Below, piece after piece: positions 17,564-26,479 of a stretch of 59,214 nt of DNA. Below the pieces are notes generated by a model, which was not told the DNA's origin, did no database searches, and saw nothing but the letters and a program-made list of their open reading frames with translations. A program made the position numbers and the translations under genes. How positions within the stretch are numbered: the first letter of the stretch is position 1; each line of letters begins with the position of its first letter. The stretch comes from NIOZ-UU13 sp049287505 (GTDB lineage: Bacteria; Planctomycetota; Phycisphaerae; Sedimentisphaerales; Anaerobacaceae), in assembly GCA_049287505.1 (NCBI GenBank), contig JBAQFY010000352.1, positions 1 through 59,214 on the forward strand. The letters are read 5' to 3'.

Positions 17564-18742
17564 TTATTGCAAGAATTTATCCGTGGAATTGGTCTTGAGC
17601 AGGTTACGAAGGTAAACGTGCTCATCTCCGTTCCAGGGCTTGGAGCAGATGTCGATGTCGCCATCGCCATCGATATCGGCCGCTTTGGCTTCGTGGCAGC
17701 GTTTGCCGGTGAGGATTTCGTGCTGGGCCCAACTGTCGCCCCTGCCATCCTTATTTTCCCAGATAAACCATTTATGCGGGGGAGTATCCGTTAAGGGCCC
17801 GCCGCCGGAGAAGACGTCGAGGTCGCCGTCGTTATCGAAATCCGCCACAGCGAGCGAATGGTAGTCCTGGCCGGCCTTTTCCGCAATTATGTGCCGGTTC
17901 CATATTCGTCCTTTGCCATCGATGTTTTCATGCCAGGCCACGCGTCCGCTCACACAATCCCCTTCGGCCTGAACAATGTCATTGTCACCATCTTTGTCGA
18001 GGTCGGTTATCCATGATTTTGTCATCAGGGGGAATCTGGCATCAGGCTGACCAAAATCGATGTTCTTATGCTCGGTCCATTTTATTCCTTTTCCATCGGC
18101 GTTTTCGTACCAGATGTTCGTGCGAACAACGTCGTTGTCGCCGTCTCCATCGATGTCGGCGACTCCCGCCGGGTCGATTGCACCGTGGACGGCCTGGCCG
18201 ATTTTGTGCTCTTTCCATTTTTGGGTTGGGTCGGCGGGAATTTTATACCAGTAGAGCGCACTTCTATCGCTCATCGCGACCACATCGAGCCTGCCGTCTC
18301 CATCAATGTCGGCGGCCACGTTGTCGTGGCAGTTATTTGTAATTCCGTTGGGATATTTTATAAATTCCTCTTCACGCGGTTTGCCGGTATTGCGATACCA
18401 GGCCTGGCCGGAGACCTGGTCCACCCATCCATCGCCGTCTATATCAAAGGCAGTGCCGCCGACATCGGTCGGGGCCTTTTGGCCGAGCGTATGTTGGCCC
18501 CAGTTATCCGGGGCCTTGTATTCGAACCACCATATTGTTCCGCCGTTGCAGCCGGTAATCCAGTCCAGGTCTCCATCTTTGTCCACGTCCACCAGGGATG
18601 TCTGGCCCATTCTGTTGCCGATTTTGGCGATTTTGTGATACTCAAATTTTGGAAAATCCGCAACCACTGACGAACAAAACAGGCTAACCTCTACGAGAAC
18701 AATAGATAAACGCCGAACGTCCGTATAGTGATAAGAAAGCAT
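17564..18742 (-). CDS. Secreted FG-GAP/VCBS-repeat protein
   Basis: A 392-residue protein with a short hydrophobic N-terminus (LSIVLVEVSLFCSSVVADF) and about six repeats with a DxDxDGxxD calcium loop (DVDKDGDLDWITG, DIDGDGWVDQVSG, DIDGDGRLDVVAM, DIDGDGDNDVV, DLDKDGDNDIV, DFDNDGDLDVFSG, DIDGDGDIDICS). This is the integrin-like beta-propeller type common in planctomycetal secreted proteins. It probably binds a ligand outside the cell; no enzyme motif is seen. The ATG at 18740-18742 follows AAGGAATTTGTT, the same leader as aspS. It lies 57 bp upstream of the M14-like gene, so the three genes may form one transcript. Confidence 0.8.
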   Translation of the reverse strand: MLSYHYTDVRRLSIVLVEVSLFCSSVVADFPKFEYHKIAKIGNRMGQTSLVDVDKDGDLDWITGCNGGTIWWFEYKAPDNWGQHTLGQKAPTDVGGTAFDIDGDGWVDQVSGQAWYRNTGKPREEEFIKYPNGITNNCHDNVAADIDGDGRLDVVAMSDRSALYWYKIPADPTQKWKEHKIGQAVHGAIDPAGVADIDGDGDNDVVRTNIWYENADGKGIKWTEHKNIDFGQPDARFPLMTKSWITDLDKDGDNDIVQAEGDCVSGRVAWHENIDGKGRIWNRHIIAEKAGQDYHSLAVADFDNDGDLDVFSGGGPLTDTPPHKWFIWENKDGRGDSWAQHEILTGKRCHEAKAADIDGDGDIDICSKPWNGDEHVYLRNLLKTNSTDKFLQ

Positions 18743-18929
18743 AACAAATTCCTTTTTATTAAAGTGTATAGGGCACTAAAAAATGAATTTCTTCACCCTA
18801 TTATGGCTGATTTTGGCGAAAATTGAAATAAAATCCGGTCGAACAGTATTTTTTGAAAAAATAAAGATTATCGTTTTTTCCGAAGCGAACTTTTGTAAGC
18901 AGGGTTCGTATAAAAAAATACAAAGCCAC

Positions 18930-18986
18930 GGGCTGAGGTTTTTTAATTTCTCTCCTTTCCTCCTTGCCTCAGCCCATTTTTTATTT
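18930..18986 (+). terminator. Hairpin with pyrimidine-rich loop and U-run (copy 1)
   Basis: GGGCTGAGG (18930-18938) pairs with CCTCAGCCC (18967-18975) around a 28-base loop containing CTCTCC and TTTCCTCC, followed by ATTTTTTATTT. On the plus strand it looks like an intrinsic terminator with an anti-Shine-Dalgarno-like loop. On the minus strand the loop reads as GGAGG-rich. Confidence 0.5.
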
Positions 18987-19124
18987 GATGCTCGGGTCCG
19001 GGGCCTTGATACCGCCGCCGGCGCTGAAAAACTCAGCTTTGACGAAAATTTTCTGGCTTTTCAAATGCAGCAACGGAGTATTGCCAAAAAGCTCAAGAAT
19101 GTTGTCTGTGAGGATTGTAAGCAT
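18981..19124 (-). pseudogene. Cysteine-synthase N-terminal fragment
   Basis: A 47-codon frame from ATG (19122-19124) to TAA (18981-18983). It reads TDNILELFGNTPLLHLK, then IFVKAEFFSAGGGIK, then APDPSIK and stops. This is the start of a fold-type II PLP enzyme (CysK/cystathionine beta-synthase family: IGNTPL, KxE, GGSVK), cut just after the PLP-binding Lys. The rest is not found nearby. No ribosome-binding site is evident. It is most likely a decayed fragment, although the frame is fully intact over its length. Confidence 0.6.
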
Positions 19125-19159
19125 AAAATTTTTTTCATTTATGCCAAAAATATATCTGT

Positions 19160-19187
19160 TTGACTAAAAATATTTTTATATTATAAT
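19160..19187 (+). promoter_or_regulatory. Near-consensus sigma70-type promoter
   Basis: TTGACT (19160-19165), a 16-base spacer, then TATAAT (19182-19187). No protein-coding start follows within 300 bases on this strand, so a transcript from here would run into the hairpin at 19357-19406. Confidence 0.45.
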
Positions 19188-19293
19188 TGACAAAATACAC
19201 GACAAAGGTTATTATTAAATTGTTATCTGTTAATAAAGAGCTGTTTGGAATGTTTTGTCCGGCAGATGTTATTTTGTCAAATACGAACATTTT

Positions 19294-19406
19294 TTGACAA
19301 AAAGAGTATAGCTTTTCATAGAGGTTTCTGATATAGAGTGTATTTGAGCACATTCACAGGGCTGAGGATATCTCGCTTTTTCCTCTCCCTCCGCACCTCA
19401 GCCCTG
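19294..19406 (+). ncRNA. Possible small RNA ending in a pyrimidine-loop hairpin (copy 2)
   Basis: TTGACA (19294-19299), 17 bases, then CATAGA (19317-19322), followed about 35 bases on by a hairpin: CAGGGCTGAGG (19357-19367) pairing with CCTCAGCCCTG (19396-19406). The loop contains CCTCTCCCTCC. The stem is the same as in copy 1. The hairpin is followed by TTTCCTCCTTT. Promoter, short leader and hairpin would give an RNA of about 80-90 nt; this is inference from layout only, and the -10 box is weak. Confidence 0.3.
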
Positions 19407-19611
19407 TTTCCTCCTTTATCCGCTCAGTCCAGCCGAGGTTTTTCTATCTAGCGTTTCCTGCTGAAACTGTTTGCAATATCGGGCAAAAGCATTACTGCCT
19501 TAAGCTAATTTTCAGCAAATTTCTACATAAATTAAGGTATGATTTACTTGATGTTTTCTACTGGAGGATATTGCTCTTAATACCGCTTAATTATGATTGG
19601 AATATAAAAAG

Positions 19612-20151
19612 TTAAAGAAGGCCTCTATCTTGAATAGAGTCTATCTGACCTATGTGGGTCCATTTCTCACGGTAATTCTTTGTATATTGTGGTTTCATAT
19701 CTCGTGGGAAACCGATTTTTTCCAAAACCTCCTCCAAGGAAATACCTTGCTGACCTAATCCCAATAAACCAAGCACTCTAAAAACTGCTTTATCGGCTGC
19801 ACATACATGCCAATTCTCTGAAGAATTGTACAAAAAAGCTAATGTTTCTTTTTCGCCAAGGTCAATAATGGCTTTGTATAAAAGGTCAAACTTGTCATAA
19901 AAAGTTTTTATCACTGATAGATCCACATCAACAATCTTGACAAGACCTTGGTTTTCAGCGGACTCGATATCTATTCGAATATCTTCAAATTCATGGCTTG
20001 CATATTTAGCTTCGATAGCTACAGTTCTTGTAATTGCAACATAGCACCTTTGGATAAAAGTATCCCAAATACCTAATTTACAAAGCTCGATAATTGGCCC
20101 TGCAACAAGCAACAGAAATTGAAATCTTTTCGTCCGTGAAATCCTCGTCAT
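19612..20151 (-). pseudogene. PIN-domain protein, probably frameshifted off the upstream gene
   Basis: The frame encodes a PIN-type ribonuclease fold: LLLVAGPIIELCKLGIWDTF, the Glu-bearing VAIEAKYA, GEKETLAFLY and HVCAADKAVFRV. Three acidic positions are kept, but the first catalytic Asp (expected as DAGPxI) is Val here. The frame overlaps the end of the metallopeptidase gene by 74 bp and has no ribosome-binding site at its first ATG. At 20102-20115 a 7-bp unit, GCAACA(A/G), is tandemly duplicated. Removing one unit would join the upstream frame directly to this one as ISISVAGPIIEL. The natural arrangement may therefore be a fusion or a differently overlapping pair, and the present gene is probably inactive. 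Confidence 0.55.
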
Positions 20152-21205
20152 CCGTGAGATATTCCTCAGCTTTTCTGTAACTGATACCCATGTACTTTGC
20201 GAACTGCATCAAAGACAGTTTTCCTTCTCTCAAAGCGCGTAAAGCCAAATCGCAGTATCTCTCCGGCAGTTTGTTTGGTTCGTATGACTGTCTTGGCTTG
20301 AGGAACTTCATATACTTTTCGGCAGCGTTGCTATACCTTTCGGTCTCTTCTTTTCTAAAACTGAATACAGTAGCTATGCGATAAATTAGAGCCATCAAGG
20401 ACACATCGAATTCTCTTGCAATGTCGTCCAACTGGTCAAGGCTTATTCGACCTTCATTATCTACTTTTTCCTTAACTCTGTCTTTAATAGATTCTTCCGG
20501 CATCAGAAGCCGACTTGCGAATGCGTTGGCGAGTTTATTCTCATGTTCGCTCTCAGCCTTGCTTTGGGGTCTGAAAATATTCCACGTCAAAAGGTGAAAC
20601 ATCTCATGAGCAAGATCGTAGCTCCGCCGCCATTGCTTATTTTTCGCGTTAAGAAGGATAGACGGACCGAATTCTTCTGATATTGTTGATATGGCGCTTC
20701 CTGGAAAATTCAGATAGAATATCTTTATATAGTACATCTCCTCTAATATTTGCTTAAGTGACGCGATAGGGACATCGCCAAGGCGAAACTTTTCTTGCAC
20801 TTCCTTTGCAAATAGCTCCGCTTGGTCATAATCAAATCTTTCAGATTCTGTAATATCAGGAACTGGTAATTTAGGCTTTTTCACTTCGTCCATGAGTACC
20901 TCAATGTCCCGGTACTGCTGGCAAAGTTGATAGAATTTTCCCTCTGTTTCTTTTGTTTCTTCTTCACTTTGTGGTTTCTCACGCCAAAGCATAACTCTTT
21001 CAATAGTTGGTGTGTCGGTTAAGAAGAACTCTATCTTTTTTTTGTAGATATCAGCCAATTTGCTGAGTTGCGAAAATTTTGGCTCTCTTGTGTTGTGTTC
21101 AAATGCATGGATAGAGGTCGTGCATATTCCGCTCAGCTGTGAAGCTTTCTCCAGTGTGTAACCAATGGCTTTTCTTGCAATTCTTAATCTTTCGCCGATA
21201 TTCAC
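20078..21205 (-). CDS. XRE-family regulator with ImmA/IrrE-type metallopeptidase domain
   Basis: A 375-residue protein. Residues 4-60 form an XRE helix-turn-helix (LRIARKAIGYTLEKASQLSG, then TTSIHAFEHNTREPKFSQL). An ImmA/IrrE-like zinc peptidase follows, with HExxH in DLAHEMFHLLTW at about residue 200 and a supporting EHENKLANAFASRLLMPEE segment. A second small helical motif (LSLMQFAKYMGISYRKAEEYL) lies near the C-terminus. Such proteins are repressors or antirepressors of mobile elements and toxin partners; the PIN frame downstream would fit a toxin. The start is GTG at 21203-21205 with AAGGAGGT just upstream. The last dozen residues (VACCRANYRAL) look like out-of-frame translation, consistent with the 7-bp duplication. 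Confidence 0.82.
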   Translation of the reverse strand: MNIGERLRIARKAIGYTLEKASQLSGICTTSIHAFEHNTREPKFSQLSKLADIYKKKIEFFLTDTPTIERVMLWREKPQSEEETKETEGKFYQLCQQYRDIEVLMDEVKKPKLPVPDITESERFDYDQAELFAKEVQEKFRLGDVPIASLKQILEEMYYIKIFYLNFPGSAISTISEEFGPSILLNAKNKQWRRSYDLAHEMFHLLTWNIFRPQSKAESEHENKLANAFASRLLMPEESIKDRVKEKVDNEGRISLDQLDDIAREFDVSLMALIYRIATVFSFRKEETERYSNAAEKYMKFLKPRQSYEPNKLPERYCDLALRALREGKLSLMQFAKYMGISYRKAEEYLTDDEDFTDEKISISVACCRANYRAL

Positions 21206-21351
21206 TTAACACCTCCTTTTTCTGCTTTCCGGAATATTATACCATATAATTCGGCTAAAAGTGCTGGATTTATTCTGAAAAAAAGAAATTTTCTATATTT
21301 TCTTAAATATTTCCGGGATTTTCCTACTTATTTCAACGAATACTTATGTAT

Positions 21352-22860
21352 TTAATATCGTCTGGTTGTGGTTTTTATGGGGCGGTTATAGTTTACGAAG
21401 AAGTATCGCAGGGCATCGATGGGATGGTCGTATAGGCCGTCTTTGAGCGGTAGTTCGGCGGCACTGCCGGACTGGGGATAATGATAGCACTGCATCGCCT
21501 CTATCAGGCGCTGACATCTCGGCGAGATTATAAGCGTGCTCTGGCCATCGCCGGAGCGGATCGCCCGTCGGATAAGCTCAATGCCCTCCAGAATCCCACT
21601 TCGTCTGAATCGCACCATTATTCCCAGCGTCCGCAGCTCTCGAACGACACTCGTGCCGGTAACATCATTTACACCTGCGCCTGCCGGGTCGCAAAATGTA
21701 GCCGCAACCTGCTCTTCGGAAACCGGCGTTCGGCTTTTTATCTCGCCGGCGTGCACATCAATGGTAGCTCTGCTGCGAATGTATTCATCTATCACGCGGA
21801 CAACGCCGAGGGTATCCACTTGAATCCACAAACACACAAAAGGATTTACAAATCCAAAATCAAGTGCGCGGTAAAGAGGAATATTGGGGTCGTAATCAAC
21901 AGGTTGAACATGTATAACCGGGTCGAACTCACTAAAAACTACATTCTCCAACGAAGGTCTTTTGCAGAGCATCTCGGCCTCCCATCCTGCCCTGCTGGCC
22001 CGGCGCATTTGCGTTATGCAATCATCAATTTTCAGATAACCATTTGCTATTTTAGCTTTACCCTGACAGTCATCCAATAAAGGACACCGTGAGCAGCTTC
22101 TGTCGGTGCACTTTTCAATCACCTCCCATATACACCATTTGAAGATGGGCGTGCCGAACTGCGGCGCAGAGGAAACTACTTTTTGCATTAAGCCGTAAGG
22201 CCGATGCATTGTGCTGATTAGCTCCATAGCTGCTGTGAGGTTTGCAGTGCTTTGTGTGGTGAACTTGGCGGCGGCGAAGACGTCCTCATCGAAAAGCTCA
22301 AGCTCATCACAACGAAGTTTTTGAATGTGCTGGCCGCGGACACTGGTCGGCGATTGTGTCAGGACTTCTACGGCCGAACCGTTAGTAAAGCGGCATTTTG
22401 CTTTGAGGACGGGACCAGCTAAAAACTGCTCGAATCCGTTGTGTAGAAAGCCGGTCAGATATTCGTACATTCTGCCGGCCTGCTCACCTGAACCACCAAG
22501 TATTCTGACCTGACAGTTCGGTTTAAAGATGCAGTCCAGAAGTGTAGCGACGGCGGCCAGCTCGGTTTTGCCGCCGGCACGGTTGGCCCAGATAATACAG
22601 TCGGCGTTTTTCGTCGCTCGTCGCTTGTCGCTTGCGGCTCGCATCTCGGGAAAATCTGCCGAGAAGCTATGCCAGAGATAATCTATTGGGCTGTTATGGT
22701 CAGGGCAGATTTTCCTGTTGGGGACGTCGATGCCGAGAAAGACTTTGACATAATTTTTAAGGTCCCGCCTTGTGTTCGGTCGAGTTTGCCGAAGCACAGC
22801 GTAAATGTGAGCTGCCTTTTCGATGTCGCTGGAAGCTTTAGAAAAAGTCAATTGTATCAT
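21352..22860 (-). CDS. Phage terminase large subunit
   Basis: A 502-residue DNA-packaging motor. The ATPase half has a Walker A-like NRAGGKTE at residues 93-100 after a WAN strand. A CTDRSCSRCPLLDDC cluster (about 260-275) is a putative zinc-binding insert seen in some phage terminases. The nuclease half starts at YRALDFGFVNPFVCLW (about 330) with ATFCDPAGAG and DHPIDALRYFFVNY later, giving the usual acidic residues of the RNase H-like nuclease. AGGGGG lies seven bases before the ATG. It is isolated: the nearest phage gene upstream in the same direction is the small-terminase candidate more than 7 kb away, with non-phage genes between. Confidence 0.9.
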   Translation of the reverse strand: MIQLTFSKASSDIEKAAHIYAVLRQTRPNTRRDLKNYVKVFLGIDVPNRKICPDHNSPIDYLWHSFSADFPEMRAASDKRRATKNADCIIWANRAGGKTELAAVATLLDCIFKPNCQVRILGGSGEQAGRMYEYLTGFLHNGFEQFLAGPVLKAKCRFTNGSAVEVLTQSPTSVRGQHIQKLRCDELELFDEDVFAAAKFTTQSTANLTAAMELISTMHRPYGLMQKVVSSAPQFGTPIFKWCIWEVIEKCTDRSCSRCPLLDDCQGKAKIANGYLKIDDCITQMRRASRAGWEAEMLCKRPSLENVVFSEFDPVIHVQPVDYDPNIPLYRALDFGFVNPFVCLWIQVDTLGVVRVIDEYIRSRATIDVHAGEIKSRTPVSEEQVAATFCDPAGAGVNDVTGTSVVRELRTLGIMVRFRRSGILEGIELIRRAIRSGDGQSTLIISPRCQRLIEAMQCYHYPQSGSAAELPLKDGLYDHPIDALRYFFVNYNRPIKTTTRRY

Positions 22861-22961
22861 TATTGTACCCCCTGATTTGAATTGTCGGTTACAAGCGGAG
22901 CGCAGGACACACGTTCATAAATATCCCTTCACCCATGTGTATCTGTTCTTTTTTGCTGTGC

Positions 22962-25900
22962 TTACGGCTCGACTGAGCTTGCCAAAGTCTGCACCAGCAT
23001 GTGATGTTCGATGCCCGGCCTTAGATGTATCGTAATGCCTTCCTGCAATTGCATAGCTGTATATATTTTTTTAGAATTGTATGTCAGGTCGTGAACGGCA
23101 TAGCTTCTTTCGCTTTTAGCCGTGAACCATTCGGGAAACTGATTGATTCTCGGCCAGTCAAGCGGCATCTTCATAATCGTTTGATGACGCGGGCTGTCAA
23201 AGATAATTTTTCCTTTCCAGTCTCTCTTGGCGCTGATAGAAATTTTGAGGGCATCGCCATCCTGGACGGCTCCCAAAATGACATCCTCCCGCCAGGGGCT
23301 GATAGTCAGGCCTTGAGTTTTCCAGAGACAGTACATAATCGTAGTTCTGGCGAAGTTGCCGTCGCCGTGCCATCCTTCAATGATACCATCGTGTTTTTGT
23401 ATGTTCCACATAACCTTTATTTCGCCGTCCATCCATTGAGCGGCCGAGTCAATAGGTTCACGATTGTAAAGGTTAATGGCACTTTCAATAGAATCCGCAT
23501 AGTCGTCGGAGCCTCCCCACTTATAATCCCTGTAGCTGTAATAGTTATTCAGGTTGATAAGCGCTTTTCGGACGGCCTGGCGGTATTCCTCGGTCTTGTC
23601 TATGAGATACACTGTGTAAAAACCATTGAGGTTATAACCCCAGGTATCAGTTAGACCTTTATCGTGCCAGCCGGTTTTGGGATTGATGGAATTGTAGAAC
23701 AGGCCGTGCTCGTTTAGGCCGACCTGAAGGATGCGGTCGAGCATTTCGTGAAGGGGTTGTAGGTAGTTTCTCTTTTTGGCCGGCATTGCAAAACTAACCG
23801 TCGCATACAACTCACACAGGCCTGAGACAATTTCACAGCCGTGGTCGCGCAGCATGAGGCTGCTTTCGTCCCTTGTTGGGTGGTGTCTGTCCAACAAATA
23901 ATAGTCCCCAAGCCGGATGGCCCAATATAGATATTTCTTCTCGCCTGTCATCCAGTAGATTCGGGATAATGTCTGGAGCATTTCGCCATTGATTTCCTGG
24001 CTTCGAGAGGGGATTTTTCCGTAACTTGTTTCAACAGGTGCATACTTCCACAAGTCGTCAAGTATGTTTAGCAACCTTTGAGACCAGGGGCTTGGGCCGA
24101 GAAATTCAGTGAGCGGCAGCAGGCCGTCTTTGATATATTCCGATGAGCCAAAGATGATACGAGGCATATCGGGTTGTTGATAGAGGAAACCCTCCTTGGA
24201 AAAAGAGTATGTATCGGGCAGACTGTCGATACGGGATGTAAGTATGGTTTCGGCCCGAAGCATATCGAGCATTCGGCCTTGGAAAAGAGACGGGTCGGTA
24301 ATGGCTGCGGTAAGGACCATAAATGGGTAATTGTCAGCGGCGCTGTCCTCGGCGTTCCAGATGTCCTTGTCCCGGTCTAAGTTTCTGGGAATGAGTAGGG
24401 TTTTAGGGTCAGCCTGCTGGAGCCAGCCCTTGACGAAGTTTTGGCATCTAATGTAACCTTCATTGGCGAGCCGGCCGTTCTCTGCGGCCTGCTTATAGGC
24501 CTCATCGTCTGTTTCGTTGAGCTTTCCGACGCCGCGTCTTGCTAATTGTTTGAGCTTGGATAAATGGTTCTGATAAATGCCGCGCGGGTCAGTGTCGTAC
24601 TTTTTACAGAGCGAGGCAGCCATACCGATAAGCTCGCCCATCATACCACAGGTTCGCATGACGCGGACCGTACCTAATGCCACGTGGGTAACGCTGATAC
24701 AGCGGCCGGCCATCATCAAGTTTCCGATATTGCGCGAATACAGGCAGCGGTAGGGTATCGGATACGGTTTGATTTCCGGATGTATGTAGGTGGTACGGAA
24801 TTCTTCGCCAGGGAAATATTTGGAGTTTTTCGGGTCAGGGTAGTGCAGGTCTATCGACCAGGTGCTGGTTACAAAGGAGTCAGGGAATCTCTTTCGTCCC
24901 CGGATATCCTGCTGCTGCAGTATTACATCCCCGAGCAATCGTCGCGATTCACGTTTGCCAGCGATGTAAGCCACCCAATCGAGGTTTAGTTTTGTGTATT
25001 TGTCTTTATTGTGACTTTGGTTTTTCTGAAAGGCCCAGTTGCCATAAATGGCCCGAAGGGAGTAATCGCGGATATACTCAAATTCGGTAATCTGGTCACG
25101 GTTCAGTCCTGTTTCCCAGTTCCAGTCTCCCCTGGTGGCGTGCTGGCAGCTTTCCTCAGTGAACTGCAAAGCCCAAGGGCAATCCGGGAAGCTTGTCGGA
25201 TGTTCGGTTTGTGCTGAATACCACATTACGGACGCACCCATAGTCATCTTGTCGGGCTTTTCCGGCGCCATAGATTCGCCGGTCTGTTCTTTGCTTTCAC
25301 TTCCCATACGATAATCGGCGCCGGCCAGATAACCGATGGCGCCATCGCCGGTGCAATCTGCAAACAAAGGCGCAGGGAAGCGTAACTCGCTGCCATTTAT
25401 TATGTGTTTGGCAACGACTGCAACGATGCGGTCGTCCTGGATTTGAACATTGAACACGTGCATATTAAGAAACAGATGAATATTTTTCTCCGCCTGTACG
25501 ACGCGGAGCTTCCTGTCGTCGTCATAGAACGAAGGCGGCCTTGCATTTCCCTGGTATCCGGAGTCGAGCTCCCTGACGATGTTGCCTAAGGCTGGATAAG
25601 GTGGAAGGTTAATATCGCCTCCGAGATGGACGCGGACTTCCGAGCTGTTGTTACCGCCCAGCAGGGGGCGGTTCTGTATCAGCGCTACCTGCAGGCCGAG
25701 CCTTGCCCCCGAGACGGCTGTGCAGGTTCCTGCTATTCCGCCGCCAACCACGACCAGGTCAAAATCGCCGGCATCTTTCGGCACATCAGGTAAGCCTAAT
25801 GCTTTTCGACGAAAGCCAGCCATTTGTTCGCCTTCATTTGGAGGAGTAAAGCTGGTCTCGGTAGTGAAGACAATCGCATCGCATCGGCCCTCAAAACCGG

Positions 25901-26336
25901 TCAAATCTTGCAGTGCAATAATGGTCTGCTGATTGGCTATCCTGACAGTCCCACCTGACTGCCAGTGCCAGTTTGCCCCCTCAGTGCCAAAGATGGTTTT
26001 GAGCGGTACATCATCGACGAGCAGTTGAAATCTGCCCGGAGCGCCCGGTGCCTTCCAGGGTGCTACCCAATCGTGCGTGCGCACCCATACGCGGTACGTT
26101 CCGGCTGCCGGAAACGATACTGCCGTTGTGGCATCTTTGACCGGCTGACCTAAGCCGTGAGCTAAAAGGTACGGCGAGCCCATCTGGTCCATAAATTGCT
26201 GGTCAACGACCCAGCCACCGAGGTCTCTAAAGGCCTCAGCTTCAATAAGTATAGTATGTGCCTCGGCTAAAGAGGCCAACGACATCAGTAAAGTTACAAA
26301 TATCAGCGTGCTGAAAATAGAGATTCTATTTTTCAT
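22962..26336 (-). CDS. Secreted FAD-dependent oxidoreductase with N-terminal carbohydrate-binding-like domain
   Basis: A 1124-residue protein with a signal peptide (to about residue 26, SLAEA). A CBM-like jelly roll (about 27-160; ILIEAEAFRDLGGW, AGTYRVWVRTHDW) precedes an FAD_oxidored domain: the dinucleotide-binding DLVVVGGGIAGTCTAVSGAR near 193, then LLGGNNSSEVRVHLGG, and FADCTGDGAIGYLAGADYRMG. The C-terminal 450 residues look like an alpha-helical toroid similar to glycan-active enzymes (WMTGEKKYLYWAIRLGDYYL, ATRDESSLMLRDHGCEI). This arrangement is frequent in planctomycetal polysaccharide-degradation loci. It lies about 140 bp downstream of the sulfatase, probably its partner. It is host-like cargo between the two terminase genes. 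Confidence 0.8.
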   Translation of the reverse strand: MKNRISIFSTLIFVTLLMSLASLAEAHTILIEAEAFRDLGGWVVDQQFMDQMGSPYLLAHGLGQPVKDATTAVSFPAAGTYRVWVRTHDWVAPWKAPGAPGRFQLLVDDVPLKTIFGTEGANWHWQSGGTVRIANQQTIIALQDLTGFEGRCDAIVFTTETSFTPPNEGEQMAGFRRKALGLPDVPKDAGDFDLVVVGGGIAGTCTAVSGARLGLQVALIQNRPLLGGNNSSEVRVHLGGDINLPPYPALGNIVRELDSGYQGNARPPSFYDDDRKLRVVQAEKNIHLFLNMHVFNVQIQDDRIVAVVAKHIINGSELRFPAPLFADCTGDGAIGYLAGADYRMGSESKEQTGESMAPEKPDKMTMGASVMWYSAQTEHPTSFPDCPWALQFTEESCQHATRGDWNWETGLNRDQITEFEYIRDYSLRAIYGNWAFQKNQSHNKDKYTKLNLDWVAYIAGKRESRRLLGDVILQQQDIRGRKRFPDSFVTSTWSIDLHYPDPKNSKYFPGEEFRTTYIHPEIKPYPIPYRCLYSRNIGNLMMAGRCISVTHVALGTVRVMRTCGMMGELIGMAASLCKKYDTDPRGIYQNHLSKLKQLARRGVGKLNETDDEAYKQAAENGRLANEGYIRCQNFVKGWLQQADPKTLLIPRNLDRDKDIWNAEDSAADNYPFMVLTAAITDPSLFQGRMLDMLRAETILTSRIDSLPDTYSFSKEGFLYQQPDMPRIIFGSSEYIKDGLLPLTEFLGPSPWSQRLLNILDDLWKYAPVETSYGKIPSRSQEINGEMLQTLSRIYWMTGEKKYLYWAIRLGDYYLLDRHHPTRDESSLMLRDHGCEIVSGLCELYATVSFAMPAKKRNYLQPLHEMLDRILQVGLNEHGLFYNSINPKTGWHDKGLTDTWGYNLNGFYTVYLIDKTEEYRQAVRKALINLNNYYSYRDYKWGGSDDYADSIESAINLYNREPIDSAAQWMDGEIKVMWNIQKHDGIIEGWHGDGNFARTTIMYCLWKTQGLTISPWREDVILGAVQDGDALKISISAKRDWKGKIIFDSPRHQTIMKMPLDWPRINQFPEWFTAKSERSYAVHDLTYNSKKIYTAMQLQEGITIHLRPGIEHHMLVQTLASSVEP

Positions 26337-26479
26337 TTTTTACGTTCTCTCCTGTATTAACGACACCATTGTACATACGGCATTGTTTATCGGTCAGATG
26401 TTCTATTGAGTTAACCTTTTGAGCGCAGCGAAGAGCTCGGGGTGACAGTTTAAAGCCCCATATTCACTTTTCAGCATTG
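26337..26479. other. Spacer between sulfatase and oxidoreductase genes
   Basis: It includes a fragment TTTTGAGCGCAGCGAAGAGCTC followed by GGGGTGACA at about 26418-26445, resembling one half of the repeat element seen complete at 51556-51632. Confidence 0.4.

Larger units (their letters stand above)
18743..19611. other. 870-base region without an intact gene
   Basis: It holds two related hairpins (18930-18975, 19357-19406), a 47-codon cysteine-synthase-like fragment (18981-19124, minus) and two promoter-like sequences on the plus strand (19160-19187, 19294-19322). It separates the secreted-protein cluster from the phage-derived region. Nothing else was recognised in 19407-19611. Confidence 0.6.
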
